From Sinotaia quadrata (Eukaryota > Mollusca > Gastropoda > Architaenioglossa > Viviparidae): a DNA stretch of 64,000 bases. Shown piece after piece: positions 1 through 10,400 of this stretch; within the stretch, counting starts at the first letter, position 1, and the number at the start of each line of letters is the position of its first letter. The notes under the pieces are model-generated. The model was not told the DNA's origin, searched no databases, and worked only from the letters and a program-made list of their open reading frames with translations. A program made the position numbers and the translations under genes. The stretch is from the NCBI GenBank assembly GCA_028829895.1, contig CM054178.1:25244701-25308700 (forward strand). The letters are read 5' to 3'.

Positions 1-16
1 CCTGTGTCCTTTTCAG

Positions 17-102
17 GGCTGGAAAAGCAAGAGGAGATTTTACACCATGATCTTGCTAGAAAAGCTGACTTTAATATAGATTTTAAATTACGAAAATTAT
101 AG
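17..102 (+). CDS. possible 3'-terminal exon of an unknown gene
   Basis: The window opens with a pyrimidine-rich stretch ending in TTTCAG at 11-16. It is followed by an open frame that starts in phase after two bases and ends in TAG at 100-102. The 27 full codons read LEKQEEILHHDLARK, then ADFNIDFKLRKL, a charged composition typical of a real protein end. I do not recognise the family. The rest of the gene would lie before position 1. No clear polyadenylation signal follows, so this could be chance. Confidence 0.3.
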
Positions 103-3100
103 CTCACAGAAAGCCTGAAAATATAAACAACAATGAAATGCTACAGAGAACATGGAATGTAATACTCCTCACTATTCCTAGGCAAAGATGAGTCATCTTT
201 AATGCATATAACAATTCCTTTGTGCTACACCCTCCAAGAACACTTACGAGGTTCAGAAAAACCTCAGCTACAGAACAAGGCACCCAATCAAACTCTAACA
301 GCACCTGAAAAAAAAGAAATTAATACACAAATGATGTGGAAAATTCCACCCAGAACAAGTCAACTCTAAACAGATGACAAGAACTAATCTGGAAGAAGTC
401 TTCTCACAGATGCCTACAACAACTTCAAAAGCTGAAATTGAAGTTAAAGCAACACAGAAAACAGAAATGAAATACACACACATGGAGAGGATAAAGCTAC
501 AAATTGCCAACACTCAAACAAACAAGACTACCACCATAGAAAAACAAACCAAATAAATGTTAACAGCTATAACTCAATTACTGAAAATAAACAAAAAGAA
601 TCAAAGATGCAGAGAGCAAACCCAGCTGAGAAAGGAACAGCAGAGGGATGGACACATTTTTGGATAGTTTTTCAATGGCTCATACTGTCACGCTTCTCCC
701 CTCTTCCCAATCCGCAGTAGACTTAACACCACAACAACCAAGTAGGGAGAAAAGAAAAGAAGCCACCCACCATCACAAGTTTGAAAACAACAGTGTAATC
801 AACAGCAGCCACAACAATGCTGAAGAGACCAGAAACAATCAGAGAATAAAGAACTATAATATGAAAAACAAGAAGGAAAAATCACCACCAGCACTAACAA
901 CATCAACACTGAAGACAACAACAAACTAGACAGCCGCACTAATTGCAGTAGGGATTTTTTAACCACTCCATTGTGGACATGATTCAATCTCTGCTTGACC
1001 ACCTGTACTTGCTGCCAACCCCTCTATGCTTATCCCAATGCACACCGGGGACATGACTACAACGACAACTTCAGTAAGGAAGTTGTGGAGTTGAACATCC
1101 AGGGCGTGTACTCACCAGGTATAGACTTGGTGAGCTACTAGCCTGGGCTCTGTAAGATACCCTCAACCATCCTCTCCCCTCCAACATCAGGGACTGACCA
1201 TGCCATCAACACCACCAATCAACTTGACCTTAGCCCACTTATTACCAAACTACTGTATGTCTCGACAGGTCAGACATGAGTGCCACAGACAGAATTAAAA
1301 AAACAATGGGCAAAGTCGACTTAGCCATCAGGCCCCCCCCTCCACTACCTCCCCAACCTCTTCCTCCCCAGCGTGAAATTGGCTGGAAGTGCTTCTCCAA
1401 ATTCAGTTGTCCAACCCATTATTATATAGGAATGCACTGATGCATTTTTTTATGTTGTGCAGAAATAGGATCACTACAATTTTTACTTTCTGTAACTATA
1501 AGTAGCTTTTATTCTGTAATTTAAAAACTCAATCATATATTAATTTTTAATCTAATTATATTGATATCTATGTGTACATTTTTATGAATGTACAAAGTGA
1601 AATTATCAAATGCAAACAAACAAGAATTAATTTAAAATGTAGAATTAGAATATGAAAAGGGGAGATATCTTTAGCATATAAATTATATTTTCTTTATCAT
1701 TGTTTGACAAGTTCTCTTATAGTTATACTAATAAAAACAACACCAATCAGTCATAAACATCATCTCTATATTAGTTATTGAGTTCACGCAAGGCACCTGT
1801 ACTTTTCTATTTCTAAATTAATTAATTAAATAATGAACAAATTACTGCTAGTGTGATCCATATCACCAGAAATACCTGTTGACACCATGGTCATAAAGCC
1901 ACCTTCACCTGATAGGTCAGCAAAATGAATAATGAAAATGAGCTGATAGGTCAGAAGAATGATTAATGACATCAGCTCAGCACACTTAACAACAAATTTC
2001 TTGAAGTATAATGAAAGAAAATGACTTAAAAAAAATATAATAAGAAATTAATGCTGCTATCCATTGTATAAAGAAATGTATTTCCATTGTTTATGATAAA
2101 ACATTGCAAGTTTTAGCTGAAAACAACAACCACACTACTTACTTTAAAGGAGACGATCCCTATTCTCTTCCACAGTCTTTTAACAGTAGTGGTATTCTAA
2201 TTAGATATTGAGTATTTGACAGCTCTCTCTCATTGCAGTGTTATGTAATACATAGCATAGTACTAACTGATGAAAGCTTGTCTCCTCACTCTTTTATTTC
2301 ACTGCCTGCCTGTGATCTCCCAAGTGAACACTCTTTCTCAACATTTAGAATCTTCTGACTTGCATCTGGAGTTTATCATCATAAAAATCAAGATCTATGA
2401 TCATTTTTCTGTTCTAATGTCACTATCACTCACCCTGTCACTAGTATTACTGTCAGGGGCCTGTCACTAGTACTGTCAGGGACCTGTAACTAGTATTACT
2501 GTCAGGACCTGTCACTAGTATTACTGTAAGGGACCTGTCACTAAGAAAGGACTACCATATGAAGTCATTCATGAAACAATAACCCCTTATTATTCAGAAT
2601 TCCTAAATACACAGTGTGCCATCAGCAAAATCACATTGCTAAAACATGTTGCTCCTCTATTAAAAAAAAAAATGTTGTGTATGCATGCTCTCCCCATTGT
2701 CTCATTCAGCTGAGCTTGTCTGTCAGTATCATTTATTAGGCTACTTAATATAGGCAAATTAGCTTGTACTTGTACTGCAGTTTTTGAGCAAATAGACACC
2801 ATAGAATGCCTTGCTGAACTTGTATTGGTATTCATTAAAAATGCTCCATTAAGAATGTGCCATGGGAGTGCTCAATGCTTCATCAGAAATTCTCATAATA
2901 TATGGTCCTAAACTCCTATTTACTTATGTTGGTCAGTGGTGCCAGACTTTTAAATTACACTACTGACCTATATTTTTATCATAGCTAACTCAGTCTCATG
3001 TACATGCATATACTTTTTTATTTTATAAATCTCATAGTTAATTTTGCTTACCTCACCAAATAATGAGTTTTGTGTCATTGTTGCTGTTTTCAAATAGATT

Positions 3101-3437
3101 AAAAGGAATGCACACTTCCAAGTGATGCTAAAAGAGTACATATACATATTTTTTAACATATTTTGTGGTATTTGCTATAGAAATATACTTGTATTTTTTG
3201 TTGTTGATGATACATTTTGTTTATTACAGAGTGTTTATAAATGTTATTTCCTTGATGCATTTTGTTTATTATAGATAGAGTTTATAAACAAAAACAAGCA
3301 CATAAAGCTGCCTTGGATCAATTACACAAATCTGAAATTGAAGGAAATACATCATCTACAGCCCAGTGAAAGCAAATTGCACATTTCTCAGCTGAAATTT
3401 TATTCATTTTGAAAGGAAGTCATCCAGTGAGCAAATA
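103..3437. other. gene-free stretch with a GC-richer relic at about 950-1440
   Basis: No supported gene. From about 300 to 930 the + strand is rich in CAACAA/AACAAC words. At about 950-1440 the composition changes: it is GC-richer with C-runs, and short coding-like pieces occur, for example a frame reading GHDYNDNFSKEVVELNIQG near 1050-1110 before a stop. This looks like the remains of an inserted element, but the class is not recognisable. The rest is AT-rich DNA with small direct duplications, for example near 1905-1960. Confidence 0.4.
2434..2545. repeat. short minisatellite (about 26-29 bp, 4 copies)
   Basis: The unit CCTGTCACTAGTATTACTG followed by TCAGGGA is repeated about four times with small deletions. 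Confidence 0.7.
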
Positions 3438-3545
3438 ATGCCAGCTGGTGTGACGTGGCCACGCTATTTAAAATTCTTTGTTGCATCCATGCTGACTATG
3501 TTTGCAGGAGCCCAGACAGTTCACCACTTCTATAAACCTCTTGAG
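3438..3545 (+). CDS. UQCC6: UQCC6 coding exon 1
   Basis: ATG at 3438, 36 codons, donor GT at 3546. It carries the conserved MPAGV start and the hydrophobic anchor. Confidence 0.85.
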
Positions 3546-5483
3546 GTATATCTCTTCTATTTGTTCCATTTCCTTTAATTACAGTGTTGTATTTTTTAGA
3601 GATACTTTGGTTAATTATAACTTGAATTCTGAATGTTAATATTTTTTAATGACCTCTTACTTATAAAAGCAAGTTGTTAATCATTTGCTCTAAGGGAAAT
3701 TTTCTTCGGATGAGATTGGATTCCACCAAAATTGGCAAGAAAAATCTTTCAGTACTGTTTAGGGCAAAATTGTCATATATGCAGATGTATTTTCATCCGA
3801 TGCTTATTTATTTAAAAAATTTTATTATCCGATAACTTCCTTGAGACATTTTATTCACACATACATGCACAACTCTAAAAGATGGTGTGTGTGTATATAT
3901 ATATATATATATACATATTTGCATTCATGTTTAGAGAGTATTATGTATTGGCATAAATTCCCTCCCCCCCAAAAAATTTGCATGTATATAGCTCATTCTC
4001 TGGGCACGTGTACCATTTTGTGGCACGAAGTGCAAAAATAAAGTGGATTAAATCTTATTATTTTACCTGTTAATCTAATTATTTTACACCAATGCCAAAT
4101 GTACACGTAAATATATAAGAAAAGATGGAAATTATTAAAAAGTTGATGTTATAGTTATAGGAGTTTGAAATACATAAAGAAAAACATGTTTCTGTTGAAA
4201 ACTTAGAAAGTAAGGTTGAGATGTTTAAGCAATATAATTATCTCATTACAGTGTGTAGCGAAGTAAATTTGCCTTCCCTATTTCTAGACTTAATTGTTTT
4301 ATAAATTGTTAAATTGTCAAAGTGACCTGACATTGACCACTCCTTATGATGGTATTTTGTAAGTGTGTGTCAGAGTTAGAGTTATACTCGAGAATAATCT
4401 AGAAATTGCGATACAATGCAAACCAGTCCCAAGTGGATGAGTGTTTTTTTTATTATCCAATGGTTAAGATTTATGAGAATGAGACCAGCCAATGGGCTGG
4501 GATCAAATGTTTACCAGCTGTAGAGAATTCTTTTGTCTAATCACTTGAATTTGGTGTGGCAAGAACTGAGAAGTCTGGTCATGAAAAGCAGCTGTTAGCT
4601 TAATGGTGAGTTAACTGATTGATTGAGAGAGAATGGACTTAGAAATATTTCATGCATTTTGCTATTGATATATTATACATGTACTTGCACTTTACATAGA
4701 GATGTATTATGTGAGTAGACTATTATTTCTACAAATTTTGAACTATAATGCTTATATGTAGTATGCTAAACATTGTTTCTAGTGAATCTGTTTGTAAACT
4801 ATTAAGCTTTATGCGTATACCGGGCTAATAAGTACTGTTATCTGTATTTTGACTAATTTGATTATAAATTACTAAACTAAAAAAAATAAATTGAAATTTT
4901 AAAAGTTTCATACACAAAATATCTTTCATAATTCTTATACATGTTTAATCCCATTCATTTATTGTTAACTGGTAAAAAAATGAAGAATGTTGCATCACTG
5001 ATGTTCTCTGTCAATAAAAGTGATCTTTAAAAACAATTTTATAGATTATAAAATAAAGTTTAAGTGGAATAAAAATTAATCATACTTTATGAATAGAAAT
5101 GAAATATTATTTTTAAGTATATAATGACATAATTTTAAGTTTGACTCATGACCTCAGGTATGGGAGAGTACTTTATGTGGTGCACATGAAAAGGCGTTCA
5201 TTTAAAACATTCCAAGTGGCAATCTCACTTTGAAAGACAGAAGCAAACATGATTTGCCCAAGTATTAATAGAACTATATTTATTATTCAAGTACATGCAT
5301 ACATGCACAAACTCTTATACACAATGTCACTTTATTTTCTCTTTTTATGGCAATATTCTGTACCCAGCCATGAGGCTTAAAAGAAAGTGATCATTCATTG
5401 ATTTTAATTTTATTTTTCAGGATATGAGTGAACTTATTGAAAAAGAAAAAGCCAGCCTCAAAGCCAAGGAACTTGTCAAGTGA
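3438..5483 (+). CDS. UQCC6: UQCC6/Brawnin-like complex III assembly microprotein
   Basis: Two exons (3438-3545 and 5421-5483) join in phase 0 and encode 56 residues. The family protein is a small inner-mitochondrial-membrane factor needed for assembly of ubiquinol-cytochrome c reductase (complex III). The start MPAGVTWPRYLKFF and the following AGAQTVHHFY match the hallmark N-terminus of animal Brawnin (MPAGV, YLK, AGA, VH, Y, P). A hydrophobic segment (about residues 10-27, FFVASMLTMFAGA) would be the single membrane anchor, and a charged Lys/Glu tail follows. The human protein is 71 residues, so the tail is shorter here. Donor GAG|GTATAT and acceptor TTTTTCAG|GAT are good. An AG at 3274 (TTATTATAG) could start the 5' UTR exon. 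A polyadenylation signal AATAAA lies at 5673-5678. The gene is convergent with XPC. The intron holds a dispersed repeat (4261-4787). Confidence 0.85.
4261..4787 (+). repeat. dispersed repeat, copy A (unnamed family)
   Basis: This stretch in the UQCC6 intron aligns over nearly its full length with the reverse complement of 26925-27433. Shared words include ATTATCCAATGGTTAAGATT, CCAGCCAATGGGCTG and AGAGATGTATTATGTGAGTA. One end is marked by AGTAAATTTGCCT, the other by TTTCTAGTGAAT. A partial third copy is at 55608-55690. No coding frame is visible, so it is probably a non-autonomous mobile element; the class is unknown. Confidence 0.75.
5421..5483 (+). CDS. UQCC6: UQCC6 coding exon 2
   Basis: Acceptor TTTTTCAG at 5413-5420. 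Twenty codons beginning DMSELIEKEK, then TGA at 5481-5483. Confidence 0.8.
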   Translation, partial: DMSELIEKEKASLKAKELVK

Positions 5484-5672
5484 ATACTAGTATTATTTTA
5501 TGTTATTAGACTGCATGTTGTACATGCATTAAAGTATAAACATAATTACATTTAGACTTTGTTTTACTTTGTACCCCTCATCATGAATGAAAATTAAATG
5601 ACTTTAAGAAGAAGAAAAAAATAGGTGTTGAAGAATGTTATGATTTTTGTAAAAAAAAAAAAAAGTTTATGA

Positions 5673-5678
5673 AATAAA
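5673..5678 (+). terminator. candidate poly(A) signal of UQCC6
   Basis: AATAAA 190 bases after the stop codon, just after an A14 run. A weaker ATTAAA-like word is at about 5529. Confidence 0.5.
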
Positions 5679-6117
5679 GATTTTGAAATTTATAATCTTT
5701 ATATGGTTTTTAATATTTAGGTTACAAATGCAACAGATAAGTTCATTGCATGTTCTTGTGAAGAGGAATGTTTATGAAAACAGCTTGCATTGCATTACAT
5801 ACAGTACTAATCAGCTAACCTATTCATCAGATTTAAGTGGTTTCAAATTGTTTGGTTATAAAATATAAACAAGTTAATTGCAGGTTCTTGGGAGGAGAAA
5901 AATGCATGAAATAGTCTGATTTGCATTACAGTATTAATCAGGTGAGATGAAATACAGGGGACCATTATTGCAGTTTGCATGAATATTTTTGTTGTCTATA
6001 TTATATACAAATACTGTTCAGCATTTATAATGTCATAATAAGTTTTGTTTTAAGTCATTAATATCATCATATGTTCATACAGAAAACTTAATTCGAACAA
6101 GTGTGCAATTTCAAGGT

Positions 6118-6250
6118 GTTCTTTATACATCACACAGAATATGTGTATATGAGAAAATGCATTTGAAAAAATGTGTGTGAGTTCTTTATACATCACACAG
6201 AATATGTGCATATGACTATGAGAAAAAGCATTTGACTAAATGTGTGTGTT
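6118..6250. repeat. direct duplication (about 63-69 bp, 2 copies)
   Basis: TTCTTTATACATCACACAG and the following AT-rich part occur twice in tandem. Confidence 0.7.
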
Positions 6251-7029
6251 TGCATGTGTGTGACAGAAATTGTGTGGCCATCTGAGTGCATGTTAAGACA
6301 AATTAGCTGAAAAACCAATAATATGCAATTAATATCTCTAATTACGGTACATTTTAAAAATATTCTAAAATTTATAAACATTTCAAAGTTAACATAAAAA
6401 TAGAGCTTATTCTGTAGGTAAATGCATCATCTGCAAAATCTTTGAACACTGAAGTGTACATTACAAGCTGGATTAAATAAATCATAAATGCACTAATAAT
6501 TTTTCTGTGACCTTTTCATGTGTTTATTTTCATTTTCTCAAGATATAATGAACTTGTTGCAAATCAGTTTTCTGTCCCTTACATATATGTTTATTTTCAC
6601 TGTCCCAAGGTATAATGAACTTGTAAATTATTTTTCCATGTCCCATATGTATATATCCGTTCACATGGTCTCAATGGCATATGACAAAAAAGTCCAAAAT
6701 AAAAAAATATACCTTAAAATTCAGTGCTAGAACTATAAAAGATAATATAAATCAAACTATTTCTTGCATGTTACAGGATTTGTTACTTTCTCAGAGAAAA
6801 CAATGTGATAGTTTAAACAATGTGTACCTATATATATATATATATTAAAACAAGTATACAGAGACACATTGTATACATATATACATTAAACATTGAACAA
6901 ATACACCATTGTGTACAATTCAATTTAAACACACATTAAACATTGTATATAAATGCACAATAATGGTGTACAAATACTCAAATCCCAACTTTTCCAGGTA
7001 AGAGAATGGTCCAATCACAATATGTAGAT

Positions 7030-7330
7030 TTACACTGTCAACAAGGTGTAAGGGTTAGCTATTTTCTTTGCCCCTTATCTCTATGTCTAATTATAGTGTC
7101 TCCATGGTGTAATTGGCAGGCTAAGACTCCCCCCCCCTCCCCTGCATGTATATCCATTTAAAGTGTCTCTATGTAAAGGGTTAGCTAAAACTCAGTTTTC
7201 TTTGTCCCTTACAAATGTGTTTAGTTACTCTGTCTTCATGGTGTAATGGACTAGATAGGTCTGTATTTTCTTCATCCCTTGTAAATTTTATGTCCAGTTA
7301 CATTGTCTCAATGGTGTAATGGGCTGGCTG
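7030..7330. repeat. about 75-bp tandem array that includes the XPC stop codon
   Basis: Four diverged units share, on the minus strand, CCATTACACCAT..GAGACA and AAGGGACAAAGAAAA. The innermost unit contains the last codons and stop of XPC (HYTIETM*). The others lie in the presumed 3' UTR. More diverged relatives appear at about 6520-6680. Confidence 0.75.
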
Positions 7331-7453
7331 TGACTCCGTTTTATTTTGCTTTCCTTTCTTTTGCTGCTGTTTAGCTGGCCAAGAGTGCTGGAGATCTGTA
7401 GCAACTTCTCCATCCATCTTTTGTGTGATTTTCTTTTTTGATGTTTTCTTTTC
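7298..7453 (-). CDS. XPC: XPC coding exon 21 with stop
   Basis: Acceptor TTTTTCAAG. 51 Lys/Gln-rich codons with [11 protein letters not shown], ending HYTIETM and TAA at 7300-7298. Human XPC ends in an equally basic tail. Minus-strand AATAAA words occur at about 6588 and 6530. Confidence 0.85.
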   Translation of the reverse strand, partial: EKKTSKKKITQKMDGEVATDLQHSWPAKQQQKKGKQNKTESQPAHYTIETM

Positions 7454-10400
7454 CTTGAAAAAAGTGAAATAAAAACCTTGTCGAAATACAAATAAAATCA
7501 ATGATATTTTATGGTATTGGAAAGCAAACATCTTCAAATTTGTGAGATTTTTACCTGTTCACCTTGAGATGCACAAACACAGCAATAAATTTTTAAGTCA
7601 CATTGTATATGACATATAGTTGGCTTAAACACATTCTAGACTCTATTCTATATTCACACCTTTTAATTTTTGTTTGTTTTATTTTTGCAACTACATCCAC
7701 ATCTTTAAATTATTTCAAGGGCAATTAAATGTTACAGAAAATTATGTTCCTGCTTTAGCTGATTTATGATGACATAAGAATATATAAAGGCAGTTTATGA
7801 GTATTTAATATTCAATAAAGATTTTTTCCTTTATCTGACTGGAAATTTTGAGGATCAATTCAATTCAAGTACTCTCATGAGAAAACAATACATGCATATT
7901 TCATTTATATTTAGTTTCATTTGCTACATTAATGACAAATATTTTATTTATATTTAGTCTGATTTGCTACATTAATGACACATATATTTTATTTATATTT
8001 AGTTTCATTTGCTACATTAATGACATATATATTTTATTTATTTTTAGAATCATTTGCTATATTAATGACATAAATATTTTATTTATATTTAGTTTCATTT
8101 GTTACATTAATAAAATATATTATTAAATGCAGTTTCATTTGCTACCCTACTGACACTATGCATCAGATAAAAATGTTAGATTTTCCACATCTGGTGCTAT
8201 TTTTTTTTGTGCATAATTATGATTCTGTTTTTGTACATGAAATTTTAATAAGACTGAACATAATTTATTATAATGAATTCTTTATGATTATTTTAACAGG
8301 TAGATTTTTTATAGACCACTTTTATAGATGGTCTTTCGAACTTGTAACAAAAAAAGCTTAAAATTTCTAAGTAAATTACCTCCAAGTTGAATTTCTTTTT
8401 CAATTTTTCTTTTATCAGCAAACCATGTGTCAGAGTTGTCCAGTTGTTCAAGACACGTTTTTTCCGTTTCTAACAAAATAAAATAATAGTTACTAATAAA
8501 AAGATTTTTTAGGCCAAACAAATAAACTAAAATTTTAATAATTATCTGAAAACTGTAAACCATGAAGTAAAGATGTCCTAAAATAATGAACCATAAAATA
8601 GGAGTACTGAGTGAAAGAAATCAAAGGTTACCTAAAATCACTTCAAACCTCTTGCTAACCCTAAACAGATCTTAGGGGAGATAACCAAATAAAAAAAAAA
8701 TCAGTTTTGAACTTGGAGCTAATATTATTTTTGCTAAAAATAATGCAAATATTTCCATGAAACTGGAGTTTAAAATGTTAGACAGGTAAGAGTTTAGTAA
8801 CAACCCTCTACCTCAGCCTCCCTCTGACGCTGAATCTCTTGATCTTGTTGCCATGCCGTCATCAGGACATCCTCATGCTCCTTGCACACCACCCATCCAT
8901 CCAGACTGAAAAAGCAAACAGATAAAGTTCTTTTGGAGATGCCTTGTCATCAGGGCTCTGGCAGTTTTACCATCAATGCAGAAATTATCAAATCTCTGCT
9001 AAATCCTTCAACTACATCTAAAATACCTTTTATGAGGATAACAATTAAACTCGATTAATTATAAACATCAAAATAATAAACTATTAAATTAAGAAAAAGG
9101 ATGATTTACTCAAAACATGCTCCCTCTTTAGGTTATTTTAAAAATTAATGAAGTATATTTCATCATATGACCTACATAGGTTTTATATTATTAAAATATG
9201 TATACCATTGTCAAATTTGAAAGCATGGGGTATGAACACATTTAGTGAATATATGCAATTTTCAATTCAACCTACACTGGATGTGAGTAGCCACAGTGAT
9301 GATCCCAGCCCACCATTGCAGCAGCAATGTCAATATTTAGCTTCTTGGCTACACGATTCAATGCTGGTACTATAAAACAGAACTGAATTTCAGAATAGCA
9401 AATTGACATTGCTTAAGCAAGAAATATATTTTAATGAATAAATAAAATATATATACAGGTACAATCTTTCTCTTTATGCATAGTACCATCCTTTCTGCCC
9501 CTCTGTCTCTCCTCTATCTATCCATCTGCCTGCTTGTTTTTCTATCTACCCATCCATTTGACTGCCTGCTTGTTTTTCTATCTACCCATCCATTTAACTG
9601 CCTGCTTGTTTTTCTATCTACCCATCCATTTGACTGCCTGTTTGTTTTTCTATCTACCCATCCATTTGACTGTCTGCTTGTTTTTCTATCTACCCATCCA
9701 TTTGACTGCTTGTTTTTCTATCTACCCATCCATTTGACTGCCTGCTTGTTTTTCTATCTACCCATCCATTTGACTGTCTGCTTGTTTTTCTATCTACCCA
9801 TCCATTTGACTGTCTGCTTGTTTTTCTATCTACCCGTCCATTGAACTGCCTGTTTGTTTTTCTATCTACCCATCCATTTGACTGTCTGCTTGTTGGGAGA
9901 ATAGCACAGATAATCCCAAAACACTTATATTGATAATGCAAACCAGTAAAGAAAAAAACTTGTGTCTATAAATGAAATTCACAGCATTAGGCTGTACTAT
10001 ATGGAATCAAACAATTTTTTTCAAAGTATATAATGTAATAAAGTGTTAACATTTCAGAAGCCAAATTAATCCTGATAAATTACATGATTGGTTTTTAGTG
10101 TTTTATATGCAGAATGTTGAAATTCTTTAGTAGATACAATGGAAGACTATACATAGATTTAAAATATGACCAATATAGAACAGTTATTAAAAATATATTT
10201 TTCACCTGCAAAACAAGTGTACATTCTTAATGCCTTCTTTCATTCCTAATGCCTTCTTTGTTTTATATCAGGTTAACTTTCAAGCATGTTCTCCATTATG
10301 TTTGTCAATATGTACCTTTGTTATCCACATGGACTTCTATAATACTATATAATACTTAGAATTTCTGCATAAAGATCAGACATTCTAATACATTCTCATT

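Noticed and set aside
9476..9941. Long repetitive ORFs on both strands
   Set aside because: They follow from the 36-bp unit (12 codons without stops) inside an XPC intron.
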